A stretch of 64,000 bases of DNA from JBHIEE01 sp046760445 (lineage in GTDB: Bacteria > Acidobacteriota > Aminicenantia > JdFR-78): NCBI GenBank assembly GCA_046760445.1, contig JBHIEE010000001.1, positions 27,430 to 91,429 of the forward strand, written 5' to 3'. The position numbers and the translations under genes are program-made. The notes beneath the pieces are model-generated. The model was not told the DNA's origin, searched no databases, and worked only from the letters and a program-made list of their open reading frames with translations. Positions 32,322 to 41,167 of this stretch are shown here, piece after piece (the stretch's first letter is position 1; the number at the start of each line of letters is the position of its first letter).

Positions 32322-34334
32322 TTATTTTGCTGCTCGTTTTGAGTCCCAATAGACATAGTAACAAAGAGCAATAAAGGCTATAAGGCTGATAATCTCTCCA
32401 TAGTTGGTGTACCATGTAGCAGGTGTTCCTTCAACCCATTTGCCAGCTTCTTGAATCATAGGAACCCCAAAGCTGATAAATCTATCTACTTTCGCAACTT
32501 TTAAAACAGCAAGCAAAATTCCCATTAAAGCACCTCCAGCAATAAAACCAGAGGCAATTAATGTACCTCTTTCTTTTCTTTTGTTTCCAATTTTTTCATC
32601 TTTACTGGATTTTTTTACAAAGTGAGAGACAAGCCCACCAATTAAAAGAGGAGTTGTTAATGCCAAAGGAAGATACATGCCTAAGGCAAAAGCTAAAGTT
32701 GGAACAACTGACATTTCAACCACCAGAGCTACCAAAGCCCCTATTCCAAAAAGAAGCCAGGTGACTGGTTCGCGAGACATAAGAGATTGAATAATAGTTG
32801 CCATCAAATTTGCTTGGGGGGCAGGAAGGACACCACTTTTAAATGAAAAGGCTTTATCTAAGAGAAATATGGCTACACCAATAGCTAAAGCAGCAACTAA
32901 CACACCTGAAAATTTAAATCTCTCCTGATTTCGAGGAGTGGCACCTAACCAGTAACCGATTTTTAGATCAGTGATAAATGATCCAGACAAGGATAAAGCA
33001 GTACAAACGACAGCTCCAATTAATAAAGCAACTGCCATTCCTTCTTTACCAGAAAGACCAGCGCCTATTAGAATAACACTACTGATAATCAAAGTGATTA
33101 GAGTCATTCCGGAAACCGGATTTGTGCCAACAATAGCAATTGCATAAGCAGCCACAGTGGTGAAAAGAAATGCTAAAACAAAACAAAGCAGTACCCCCAA
33201 AATAGCAATTTTAACATTATTAGAAATCCAAAAGAAATAGATGAACAAACAAAGGGTTGTTATTAAGGTTCCAATAATAATGGTTGACATTTTCAAGTCT
33301 GTATCTGTTCTCACTGGATTAGTCAGTGTTCCTTTTTTTCCTTTAAAAATCTCTCTAAATCCAATAGAAAAAGATTTAATCATAACAGGCATAGATTTGA
33401 CTATGCCCAAAAATCCAGCCATAGCAATGGCTCCGATTCCTATTTTTTGGACATAGGTTCTAAAAATATCTACTTCAGTCATCTGAGCAATAGGAACTGT
33501 GCCAGGATAAATAGGATTGGGAAGATGCTGACCTAAAAACCAAATTAAAGGAATAAATGCAAAATGAGAGAGAAAACCACCTGCAACTATGACTGCATTG
33601 TAGCGAAGGCCAATAATATAACCTAAACCAAGAAAAGCAGATAAGGCATCTATTTTAAGAATCATTCGTGCTTTTTCACCTATTTTTTGAGCAAAACCTA
33701 TCCATTGAAAGGTTAACATCTCATTCCATAATTTGACAGCAATAGCTATGAAGTCGTAAATTCCACCAATAATCATACTTAAGATTAAAACTTTAGCCTG
33801 CTCCCCTCCTGTTTCACCGGTGACTAAAATTTCAGTTGTAGCTGTGGCCTCAGGAAAAGGGAGTTTTCCGTGTTGCTCAGCACAAAAGTATCTCCGCAAA
33901 GGTATAAGGAAGAAGATACCTAAGCATCCACCTAAGAAAGCAGACAAAAATATCATCAAGAAATTTACAGGTAAATCCAGGATAAAAAGAGCTGGAAGAG
34001 TAAATATTGCACCAGCAACAATCACTCCAGAAGCTGCTCCAATTGACTGAATAATAACATTTTCCAGAATGGTGTTTTTTCGGCTGTACCAAGTACCAAT
34101 TCCAACAGCCAAAATAGCGATGGGAATAGCTGCTTCAAAGACAGTTCCTACTTTTAGGCCCAGGTAAGCAGCAGCAAAAGTAAATAAAAGGGTCATAAAG
34201 AGACCCCAAGAAACTGAACGAAAAGTAATTTCAGCTACTTTGGATTCAGAAGGAACGTAAGGAGTGTATTTTTCCCCTGGTTTTAGTTCCCGATAAGCTT
34301 CTGGAGGTAAGGTTTTTTTAGTTGGTTGTGTCAT
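32322..34334 (-). CDS. OPT-family oligopeptide transporter
   Basis: A 670-residue integral membrane protein with about 15 hydrophobic segments and the family features TFAAAYLGLKVGTVFEAAIP near residue 58, the block GKLPFPEATATTEILVTGE near 157, and GTNPVSGMTLITLI near 405. OPT proteins import oligopeptides, or in some members metal chelates, with protons. Adjacent M24, M29 and M14 peptidases argue for peptides. This is probably the first gene of the block, with the upstream gap at 34345-34475 holding a repeat element. Confidence 0.93.
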   Translation of the reverse strand: MTQPTKKTLPPEAYRELKPGEKYTPYVPSESKVAEITFRSVSWGLFMTLLFTFAAAYLGLKVGTVFEAAIPIAILAVGIGTWYSRKNTILENVIIQSIGAASGVIVAGAIFTLPALFILDLPVNFLMIFLSAFLGGCLGIFFLIPLRRYFCAEQHGKLPFPEATATTEILVTGETGGEQAKVLILSMIIGGIYDFIAIAVKLWNEMLTFQWIGFAQKIGEKARMILKIDALSAFLGLGYIIGLRYNAVIVAGGFLSHFAFIPLIWFLGQHLPNPIYPGTVPIAQMTEVDIFRTYVQKIGIGAIAMAGFLGIVKSMPVMIKSFSIGFREIFKGKKGTLTNPVRTDTDLKMSTIIIGTLITTLCLFIYFFWISNNVKIAILGVLLCFVLAFLFTTVAAYAIAIVGTNPVSGMTLITLIISSVILIGAGLSGKEGMAVALLIGAVVCTALSLSGSFITDLKIGYWLGATPRNQERFKFSGVLVAALAIGVAIFLLDKAFSFKSGVLPAPQANLMATIIQSLMSREPVTWLLFGIGALVALVVEMSVVPTLAFALGMYLPLALTTPLLIGGLVSHFVKKSSKDEKIGNKRKERGTLIASGFIAGGALMGILLAVLKVAKVDRFISFGVPMIQEAGKWVEGTPATWYTNYGEIISLIAFIALCYYVYWDSKRAAK

Positions 34335-34344
34335 CTTATTCTCC

Positions 34345-34475
34345 TTGTCGTTTTAGCTGTTAGGCTTTAACTATTAGTTAGAAACTACCTGCCTTCGGCA
34401 GTCTAATTCGCTGAAGGCGGATAAGAAACTAAAAGCAAAAGATAATCCTTAGGATTCGGGATTGTTTCTTACCCG
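34345..34475. repeat. Intergenic repeat with small hairpins
   Basis: Between the OPT gene and the foldase gene. Contains CTGCCTTCGGCAG, a 5-bp stem with a TTC loop, the related TTCGCTGAAGGCGG, and repeated words TAGAAACTA and TAAGAAACTAAAAGC. It has the style of the other gap repeats, with short GC-rich inserts in AT-rich text. Confidence 0.45.
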
Positions 34476-34492
34476 TAGACTTTTTCGATTCA

Positions 34493-36418
34493 TTATTCAA
34501 ATCGGGATAAAATATCATTATTAACTTCTTCGAAAGCTTTGGAATTAATTTTTATACCAAGTTGTTCCATTAATTTAGAAAGATAAGAATTTAAAAATTG
34601 ATTTCTTTTAATAGTTCGTAATTTTTCTCTTTCTTTTTCTTTGTTTTTCCTAAATTCATCTAAATTGATTTCTTTCCTTTCTAACACCTTTATCAGAATA
34701 TATCCTTTGTCAAAACCTAAAGGTCCGCTCACTTTATTTACCTCAATAGAAAATATCTCTTTTTCTATTTCTGGATTGATGCCTACTTCAGTTAAGAATC
34801 GTCCTCTTTGAAATTTATCTTCTTTTTGGTAATTAACATTAAACTCTTCACTGACCTTTCTCATCTCTTTTTTGTTCAATTCTCGTTTTATCTGGTTAGC
34901 CAATTTTAGAGCTTGTTCTTTCTTCATTTTCTCTTTCAAATCATTTTTTACTTTATCTTTGACTTCCTCAAATTTAGCTTGGCGAGAAGGCTGGATTTTT
35001 TCAAGTTCAACCAGTCCTATTCCCTGATAAGTATAAATTGGTAAGCTTATTTCTTTTTCTTTTATCTTAAACAGATTTTGACTGATTGCTCCTGAAGGGT
35101 CGATATCTTTAATTGCTTCTCCTTTGGTTAAAAACTCCGTAAACTCAACTTTAAAGTTCATTTTTTCAGCAGCTTTCTTCAGACTTTTTTCCTTCTTTGC
35201 TTCTTTTTCTAATTCTTTAATCTTATTTTCAGCCAATTCGCCTGCTTTTTCAAAAAGAATTGTGTCTTTAATCATTTCTTTTACTTCTTGAAGTGGTCTT
35301 ATATAGGAAGGTTCTTTTTCGGTGATTTTAATAATTGATAATCCATCTTTTAATTCAATTAAATCAGAAGTTTCTCCTTGAGGTAAATCTTGGATACTTT
35401 TTTGTTCTTCGGCGGATAATCTTCGCCATTCGTATAATCCCCAGTCTCCTCCCTGGTCTTTTTTTTCATCCTGAGAATATACTTTTGCCAAGAGAGCAAA
35501 GTCTTCACCTTCTTTAATCTTTTCTAAGATATTTCTTGCTTTTTCCTTAAGTTTTTCTTTATCTTGTTCTTCGTAAGGGAGGTATATTCTGCTTACTTTA
35601 ATTTTTTCTGGAATTTCAAAGCGAGAAATATTTTCCTGGTAATATTTTTCAATATCTTGGTCAGTAACTTTAAATTCAGATTTTAAGTCATCTATCTTGA
35701 AAAAAACAAGGATTCCTTTTCTTTTTTCAGGGATTTTATATTTTTTTGGGTTAAGGGCGAAGTACTGTTTGAGTTGGTTATCATCGGGTTCTCTTTCTAA
35801 CTCAATTCTTTCGGTGCTAATAGTTAAATATTCTAATCTTGCTGATTCGTTTTCTCTTTTATAATTTTCCAGAACTTCTTGGTCAGTTACTGGAAGTCCA
35901 GCCGTAAGAAGTTGGATAACTTTGTTAATGATAATTTCTTTTCTTAAACCTCGTTCAAATTCCTCAACTGAAATTCTATTCCAGCTTAAGATTTTTTTAT
36001 ATTCCTCAAATCCGATGAATTTCCCATTTCTTTGAAAAGCCTCATAACTTAAAATTTTGTCTCTAATTTCCTGATCAGTTACTCCTAAGCCCATTTCTTT
36101 AGCTAAATGAAGGACTAATCTTTCTTGAATCATTTGACTTAATATCTGTTGAGGAAGGTTGAGCTGTTCAATTATTTTCCGGTTCAATTCTTTTTTTGAT
36201 TGATTTCTTAGCATTTGGAGACGTTGAATTAAGGTGTTACGGTAAATCTCAACCGGAATTTTTTCTTTTCCTATATGAGCAATATATTTAGCTGCCCTTC
36301 CTCCGCCTAATCTTCCTGCTCCACCCCAGACAGCGAAAATAGTGATAATAAAAGCAGCAATGACCAGCCAGAGAGTAGGAGCTAAGGCTTTAATGTTTTT
36401 TCTCATTGCTTTGAGCAT
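34493..36418 (-). CDS. Membrane-anchored SurA/PpiD-like peptidyl-prolyl isomerase
   Basis: A 641-residue foldase anchored by one N-terminal helix (residues 14-32) with the rest in the periplasm. A SurA-like N-terminal chaperone region (about 40-230) is followed by a parvulin (PPIC) domain at about 265-370 with EKIKVSRIYLPYEE, GEDFALLAKVYSQD and GGDWGLYEWRRLS. A second, degenerate parvulin-like region lies at about 470-590. The overall plan matches PpiD, which helps newly exported proteins fold. It is followed downstream by an acyl-CoA dehydrogenase gene after a short repeat-rich gap; it is preceded by the same kind of gap. Confidence 0.88.
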   Translation of the reverse strand: MLKAMRKNIKALAPTLWLVIAAFIITIFAVWGGAGRLGGGRAAKYIAHIGKEKIPVEIYRNTLIQRLQMLRNQSKKELNRKIIEQLNLPQQILSQMIQERLVLHLAKEMGLGVTDQEIRDKILSYEAFQRNGKFIGFEEYKKILSWNRISVEEFERGLRKEIIINKVIQLLTAGLPVTDQEVLENYKRENESARLEYLTISTERIELEREPDDNQLKQYFALNPKKYKIPEKRKGILVFFKIDDLKSEFKVTDQDIEKYYQENISRFEIPEKIKVSRIYLPYEEQDKEKLKEKARNILEKIKEGEDFALLAKVYSQDEKKDQGGDWGLYEWRRLSAEEQKSIQDLPQGETSDLIELKDGLSIIKITEKEPSYIRPLQEVKEMIKDTILFEKAGELAENKIKELEKEAKKEKSLKKAAEKMNFKVEFTEFLTKGEAIKDIDPSGAISQNLFKIKEKEISLPIYTYQGIGLVELEKIQPSRQAKFEEVKDKVKNDLKEKMKKEQALKLANQIKRELNKKEMRKVSEEFNVNYQKEDKFQRGRFLTEVGINPEIEKEIFSIEVNKVSGPLGFDKGYILIKVLERKEINLDEFRKNKEKEREKLRTIKRNQFLNSYLSKLMEQLGIKINSKAFEEVNNDILSRFE

Positions 36419-36427
36419 CTTTTTGCC

Positions 36428-36485
36428 TCATAGAGCATATAGCCTTTAGCTCCTAGCTAATGGCTAAGAGCTAACGACTAATGGC
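36428..36485. repeat. Low-complexity repeat between foldase and acyl-CoA dehydrogenase
   Basis: Made of variations on TAGCTCCTAGCTAATGGCT and AAGAGCTAACGACTAATGGC. Similar word-shuffling repeats occur at 32284-32321 (GGCTTGTGGCTT) and 45225-45250 (CTTGCTTCCTGCTTCATGC). No coding or RNA structure recognised. Confidence 0.4.
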
Positions 36486-37625
36486 TTATTTTAAAAGATT
36501 TCTTGCAATTATTAATCTTTGAATTTCAGAAGTGCCTTCATATATAGGTAATGCTCGAGCATCGCGATAGAGTTTTTCAATAATAAATTCTTTCGAGTAT
36601 CCATAAGCCCCATGGATTTGTAGTGCTTGATAGACTATTTTATTAGCTGCTTCAGAGGCAAACAGTTTGGCCATTGATGCTTCTTTAGTGAAAGGTTTTC
36701 CTTTATCTTTTAAGTCAGCTGCTCGATAAGTTAATAGCCGAGCTGCCTCTATTAATGTTGCCATGTCAGCAATCATAAATTGGATCGCTTGGAATTCAGC
36801 TAATGGCTTATTGAAAGCATATCTCTGCTTGGCATATTTTACCGCTTCTTCCAAAGCTCCCTGAGCTAAGCCAACTGATTGGGCTCCAATTCCAATTCGA
36901 GAAACATCAAGAGAATGAAGAGCAATTTTAATTCCCATTCCTTCTTCACCAAGTAAATTTCCAGCTGGCACTCGACATTCTTCTAAAACTATTTCTGCTG
37001 TTTTAGATGAACTTAAACCCATTTTTTCTTCTATTTTAGAAACTTTTAGTCCGGGTGAAGAGGTATTAACAATAAAAGCACTAATTCCTTTATGTCCTGC
37101 TTTGGGATTTGTAACAGCAATTATTATCAAGGCTTGAGCCACACTACCATTAGTTATCCAAGATTTGGTTCCATTTAGAATGTAGTAATTACCATCCCTT
37201 ATTGCTTTCGTTTTCTGGTTAGTGGCATCTGAACCCGCTTGAGGTTCGGTTAGACAAAGACCACCGATAATCTCTCCTTTGGCTGCTAAAGGTAAATATT
37301 TGCTTTTTTGATCTTCGTTTCCAAATTTTGAAATAGGATAACAAAAGACCGAATTATGAACAATCACTGCTAAAGAGGTGGCAGGGCAGATTCGAGCTAA
37401 TTCTTCCATAACTATTGACTGGGAGACCTTAGGTAATTCGCTTCCTCCATATTGGGAGGGAATTTCCATTCCCATTATTCCCAGTTCAGCTAATTTTCCT
37501 ATTATCTTTGCTGGAAATTCCTGTTTAATTTCTAATTCTTTTACCTGAGGGGCAATTTCTTTTTCAGTAAATTCCCGAATCATATCCTGGAGTAAAATTT
37601 GTTCTTCACTAAATTCGAAATTCAT
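36486..37625 (-). CDS. Acyl-CoA dehydrogenase
   Basis: A 379-residue FAD enzyme catalysing alpha,beta-dehydrogenation of acyl-CoA, with electrons going to ETF. Family signatures are LCLTEPQAGSDATNQKTKA near residue 125, SWITNGSVAQALIIIAV near 155, and the C-terminal base motif IYEGTSEIQRLIIARNLL, whose first Glu is the expected catalytic residue. It resembles short-chain (butyryl-CoA-type) enzymes, which suits fatty-acid or amino-acid catabolism. No etfAB genes are nearby. An imperfect hairpin (37643-37707) lies just upstream of its start. Confidence 0.94.
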   Translation of the reverse strand: MNFEFSEEQILLQDMIREFTEKEIAPQVKELEIKQEFPAKIIGKLAELGIMGMEIPSQYGGSELPKVSQSIVMEELARICPATSLAVIVHNSVFCYPISKFGNEDQKSKYLPLAAKGEIIGGLCLTEPQAGSDATNQKTKAIRDGNYYILNGTKSWITNGSVAQALIIIAVTNPKAGHKGISAFIVNTSSPGLKVSKIEEKMGLSSSKTAEIVLEECRVPAGNLLGEEGMGIKIALHSLDVSRIGIGAQSVGLAQGALEEAVKYAKQRYAFNKPLAEFQAIQFMIADMATLIEAARLLTYRAADLKDKGKPFTKEASMAKLFASEAANKIVYQALQIHGAYGYSKEFIIEKLYRDARALPIYEGTSEIQRLIIARNLLK

Positions 37626-37642
37626 CTTATTCCTTAGGACTC

Positions 37643-37707
37643 AAGGATTCGAGGGGTCGAGGATTCAAGTGAAATTTCCACTTGATCCCTTGGATCCTTG
37701 AATCCTT
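37643..37707. repeat. Imperfect 29-bp inverted repeat around the end of the HIT gene
   Basis: AAGGATTCGAGGGGTCGAGG... (37643-37671) pairs with ...GGATCCTTGAATCCTT (37679-37707) at 22 of 29 positions with a 7-base loop; several mismatches are G:T type. The hairpin covers the HIT stop codon and the following intergenic bases, 18 bases before the acyl-CoA dehydrogenase start. It could work as an attenuator or mRNA processing site, or be a decayed repeat insertion. Confidence 0.5.
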
Positions 37708-38198
37708 GCCCCCTTTATTTTTTCGAATAAGGGTAAAAGGCGACGATAAGTTGTTTTTAGGTCTTCAAGAACTACTTTTGTTTTCCCAAAAAGCGGCATA
37801 AAATTAGTGTCTCCTTCCCATCTCGGAACAATGTGGAGATGATAGTGATCTATTACTCCTGCTCCAGCGCTTCGACCTAAATTCATTCCAATATTGAAAC
37901 CGTTAGGTCGGTAAGCGTCCTTTAGAACTTTTAAGCAAAGATTGATAATCTCCGGTATTTCTTGTAAAACATCACTCGGCGAATCTTCAGGAGAAGAAAG
38001 ATGGGAATAAGGAGCAATCATTAAGTGGCCACAATTATAAGGAAAGGCATTCATAATTACAAAATTATATTTTCCTCGGGAGAGAATTAATGCCTGTTCG
38101 TCGTTTTTTGCTTCTAAAGCCTGACAGAAAATACATTCATTCATTAGATGAACTTGCTTGACATATTTTTCCCGCCAGGGAGCCCAGATATACTCCAT
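37665..38198 (-). CDS. HIT-family nucleotide hydrolase/phosphorylase
   Basis: A 177-residue HIT protein of the Ap4A-phosphorylase-like branch: CIFCQ zinc-like motif near residue 23, HLMIAPYSHLSSPEDSP near 58, and the catalytic histidine triad HYHLHIVPRW near 118. These proteins hydrolyse dinucleoside polyphosphates or nucleotide conjugates. The last 15 residues (GARIQGSKGSSGNFT) are encoded inside the inverted repeat and are not family-like, so the normal C-terminus appears to have been replaced by a repeat. It starts 2 bases after the HU gene ends. Confidence 0.9.
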   Translation of the reverse strand: MEYIWAPWREKYVKQVHLMNECIFCQALEAKNDEQALILSRGKYNFVIMNAFPYNCGHLMIAPYSHLSSPEDSPSDVLQEIPEIINLCLKVLKDAYRPNGFNIGMNLGRSAGAGVIDHYHLHIVPRWEGDTNFMPLFGKTKVVLEDLKTTYRRLLPLFEKIKGARIQGSKGSSGNFT

Positions 38199-38199
38199 T

Positions 38200-38475
38200 T
38201 TATTGGTTAATATATTCCTTCAGTAATTTGCTCGGTTTGAAATAGAGAACTTTTTTGGTGGGGACTTGAACTTTTTCTCCTGTTCGAGGATTTCTTCCTA
38301 TTCGTGGTTTTCTTTCTCTGAATCGAAAGCTACCAAATCCTCTCAATTCAATTTCTTCTTCATTTAGAATCGCTTCTTTTATTGATTTGAAAAAGAGATT
38401 GACTGCTACTTCTGCTTGTTGCTTTGAAATATTTAGTTCTTCTGCAAGTATATTGACTAAGTCTGCCTTAACCAT
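38200..38475 (-). CDS. HU/IHF-family DNA-binding protein
   Basis: A 91-residue histone-like protein that bends DNA as a dimer. It has the N-terminal VKADLVNILAEELNISKQQA, GFGSFRFRERKPRIGRNPRTG (the minor-groove arm, near residues 46-66) and the C-terminal VLYFKPSKLLKEYI. Length is normal. The start overlaps the end of rpsA by 8 bases, and the HIT gene begins 1 base after it ends; an rpsA-HU order is widely conserved. Whether it is an HU or an IHF subunit cannot be told here. Confidence 0.93.
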   Translation of the reverse strand: MVKADLVNILAEELNISKQQAEVAVNLFFKSIKEAILNEEEIELRGFGSFRFRERKPRIGRNPRTGEKVQVPTKKVLYFKPSKLLKEYINQ

Positions 38476-40228
38476 TTTTGTTCCTCCTTTTTTTACTTAT
38501 TTTATTTCCTGTTTCTTGGGGAGTTATTTTTTTGAACTGATCCTTTAATATATCTCCTAAAGTAGCTGTTTTTCTTATCGTTTGTTGATATTTTTGGTAT
38601 TCTCTCTTTTGAATTTCTGTCTGAGCTTGTTTAAAACTCAACCCGATTTTCTTTTCCTTAGGGTTCATTTTGATAATCATTGCTGGCTTTATTTCACCAA
38701 GAGTAAAATATTCAGAAGGCTTGTCTATCCTTTTTTCACTCAATTCCGAGAGAAAAACAAGTCCTTCCACCCCTCGACAGATTTCCGCAAATACACCAAA
38801 ATCAGTTAATCTGGTTATTTTTACATCAATGACATCTCCAATTTTGTATTTTTTGAAGACTTCTTCCCACATATCACCTTCCAACTGCTTTATTCCCAGA
38901 GACAGTTTTTGTTTTTCAGGGTCCATTTTTAAAATCACAGCTTCAATCTCTTGTCCAGAACGAAGAACTTCAGAAGGGTGACTTATTTTTTCCCAAGAAA
39001 TATCAGAAATGTGGATTAACCCTTCAACTCCTTCTTGAACTTCGAGAAATGCTCCAAAATCAGTTAGATTAGTTACCTTACCACGGACAATAGAACCCTC
39101 TTTGTGTTTTTCAGCAAAGATTTTCCAGGGATGAGGTTCTGTCTGTTTTAAACCGAGAGAGATTCTTCGAGCAGAGCGATTGACATCAAGAATTACTACC
39201 TCCACCTTATCACCACAGGATAATATTTTTTTAGGATGAATTGTTTTTCGGGACCAAGTGAGATCAGAAACATGAATTAGGCCCTCTACTCCTTCTTCCA
39301 GTTCAATAAAGGCACCAAAATCAGTTAGGCTGACTACAGTGCCTCTTACTCTTTGTCCAACCTTATATTTTTGATCTACACTCTCCCAAGGGGTAGGTGT
39401 TTTTTGTTTAAATCCAAGAGATATTTTTTCTTCTTGTTCGTTGTAACTAAGAACGATTACTTCAACTTCTTGTCCTACTTTAAACATTTCCGAAGGATGA
39501 TTCATTCTTCCCCAAGACATATCATTAATATGAAGTAGGCCATCCACACCCCCCAAGTCAATGAATGCTCCAAAATTAGTTAAAGAAGATACTTTACCTT
39601 TAATTAATTTCCCTGCGCTGAGATTATCAAAAACTCTTCTTTTGGCTTTTTCTCGTTCATCTTTGAGAAAAAGCCTTCTCGAAAGAATGGCACTTTCGTT
39701 TTTTCGATCAAGTTTTAAAACTTTAAACTTATACTCATTACCAATGATATTATCTGAACCTTTACCTTTTTTAATGTCTACTTGGGACTCAGGGAGAAAA
39801 GCATTTATCCCTAAATTGACAATATATCCGTTTCTTACTTTGTGAATTACTCTTCCACGTACCCAAGAATTATGGTTATATGCTTTTTTTAATTCATTCC
39901 AAGCTCTTATTTCATCTGCTTTTCTTTTAGAAAGAAGAAGATAACCATCTTTATAGTTTGTTTTTTCAATAATAACATTAATTTTATCTCCTTCTTCAAC
40001 TGATGCTTTTCCCTGCCAATCGAGAAAGTCTTCTATCGGGACGATCCCTTCTGCTTTATATCCAATATCAACGAGCACATCATTTGAGCTGATTTTAATT
40101 ACTTTTCCTTGAACTATTTTTCCCTCAGAAATATCTTTTATATTAAATTGATATTTTTCTAAAAGATGGCGATAATCCTCGGCAGAAATATCTTCTTGAG
40201 CAGGTGTTTTTTTATTCAATTCATCCAT
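38468..40228 (-). CDS. rpsA: 30S ribosomal protein S1
   Basis: A 586-residue S1 with six OB-fold repeats, which binds mRNA at the ribosome entry site. Repeats begin with GKIVQGKVIKISSNDVLVDI, WVRGRVIHKVRNGYIVNLG, LIKGKVSSLTNFGAFIDLG, RVRGTVVSLTDFGAFIELE, IVRGKVTNLTDFGAFLEVQ and VIDVKITRLTDFGVFAEI. The first two are divergent, as usual for ribosome-binding repeats. The C-terminus is a basic tail (KISKKRRNKNG). The start overlaps the ispH end by 13 bases. The ispH-rpsA neighbourhood resembles that of Clostridia, where the two are sometimes fused. Confidence 0.95.
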   Translation of the reverse strand: MDELNKKTPAQEDISAEDYRHLLEKYQFNIKDISEGKIVQGKVIKISSNDVLVDIGYKAEGIVPIEDFLDWQGKASVEEGDKINVIIEKTNYKDGYLLLSKRKADEIRAWNELKKAYNHNSWVRGRVIHKVRNGYIVNLGINAFLPESQVDIKKGKGSDNIIGNEYKFKVLKLDRKNESAILSRRLFLKDEREKAKRRVFDNLSAGKLIKGKVSSLTNFGAFIDLGGVDGLLHINDMSWGRMNHPSEMFKVGQEVEVIVLSYNEQEEKISLGFKQKTPTPWESVDQKYKVGQRVRGTVVSLTDFGAFIELEEGVEGLIHVSDLTWSRKTIHPKKILSCGDKVEVVILDVNRSARRISLGLKQTEPHPWKIFAEKHKEGSIVRGKVTNLTDFGAFLEVQEGVEGLIHISDISWEKISHPSEVLRSGQEIEAVILKMDPEKQKLSLGIKQLEGDMWEEVFKKYKIGDVIDVKITRLTDFGVFAEICRGVEGLVFLSELSEKRIDKPSEYFTLGEIKPAMIIKMNPKEKKIGLSFKQAQTEIQKREYQKYQQTIRKTATLGDILKDQFKKITPQETGNKISKKRRNKNG

Positions 40229-41103
40229 TGGATTAAATTCTCCTCAATTTGTTGGTTGGATTTTGATTTTTTAATTTCCTTTATTCTTTCTACAACTTCC
40301 ATAATTAGTTCATGAGGAGTGGAAGCGCCAGCTGACACTCCAATCTCTTCAGCGAAGGCAATCATTTTAGGAGTGAGATTATCTGTTTTTTCAATGAAAT
40401 AGGTATTTTCCTGAATCCTCTTTGCCAGATTATATAATTTATTTGTATTTGAACTTTTTCTATCTCCAATGATTAACATTATATCCACTTGGGCAGCCAG
40501 TTGAGCAGTTGCTTTTTGCCTTATTTGAGTCGAGTCACAGATTGTATTAAATACTTTTAGTTCTCTGGTTTTTTCAATAAGTTTAGAAACAATTTTTTGA
40601 TAGAGAGTGATATCTTGAGTTGATTGAGCGATAACCCCTCTTTTGTTTTTTTTGGGCAATAAATCAACTTCTTCTTCGCTTTTAATTACTACTTCTTTTC
40701 CCTGAGAAAAACCAATTAAACCTTTAATTTCTGGATGTGGTTTATTTCCAACAATAATAATTTCGTAGTCCTCGTCAGCCAATTTCTTGACCAGTTTTTG
40801 ACTTTTTTTGACAAAAGGACAGGTAGCATCAATTACTTCTATTCCCTTGTCAACCAATTGTTGAAAAATGTGAGGAGAAATCCCGTGGGATCTAATGATT
40901 ATTGTTCCTCCCTTTATTTGGCTAATATCATCAATTGATTCTATCCCTTCTTTTCTCAAATTTTCTACCACTTGTTGATTATGAATTAAATCACCAAAGG
41001 TAAAAACTTTTCCTTTTTTCTCCCTCCGAATTTGTCGGGCAATGTTTATTGCTCTTTTTACCCCGAAGCAAAAACCCGATTTGGTGACCACTCTAATCTT
41101 CAT
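40216..41103 (-). CDS. ispH: 4-hydroxy-3-methylbut-2-enyl diphosphate reductase
   Basis: Iron-sulfur enzyme for the last step of the MEP isoprenoid route, yielding IPP and DMAPP. The 295 residues hold the three cluster cysteines: KSGFCFGVKRAI (near 12), DATCPFVKKSQK (near 95) and FNTICDSTQIRQKA (near 190). The substrate histidines are in RSHGI and in the GNKPHPE block, and ASTPHELI is near the C-terminus. It overlaps rpsA by 13 bases, so the two are probably translated together. No other MEP-pathway gene is in the window. Confidence 0.95.
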   Translation of the reverse strand: MKIRVVTKSGFCFGVKRAINIARQIRREKKGKVFTFGDLIHNQQVVENLRKEGIESIDDISQIKGGTIIIRSHGISPHIFQQLVDKGIEVIDATCPFVKKSQKLVKKLADEDYEIIIVGNKPHPEIKGLIGFSQGKEVVIKSEEEVDLLPKKNKRGVIAQSTQDITLYQKIVSKLIEKTRELKVFNTICDSTQIRQKATAQLAAQVDIMLIIGDRKSSNTNKLYNLAKRIQENTYFIEKTDNLTPKMIAFAEEIGVSAGASTPHELIMEVVERIKEIKKSKSNQQIEENLIQWMN

Positions 41104-41167
41104 GGAACTAACAATGGTAATTATACTATCTTAATTATATAAGTTTTGTCAATACCAAAAGAAGATG

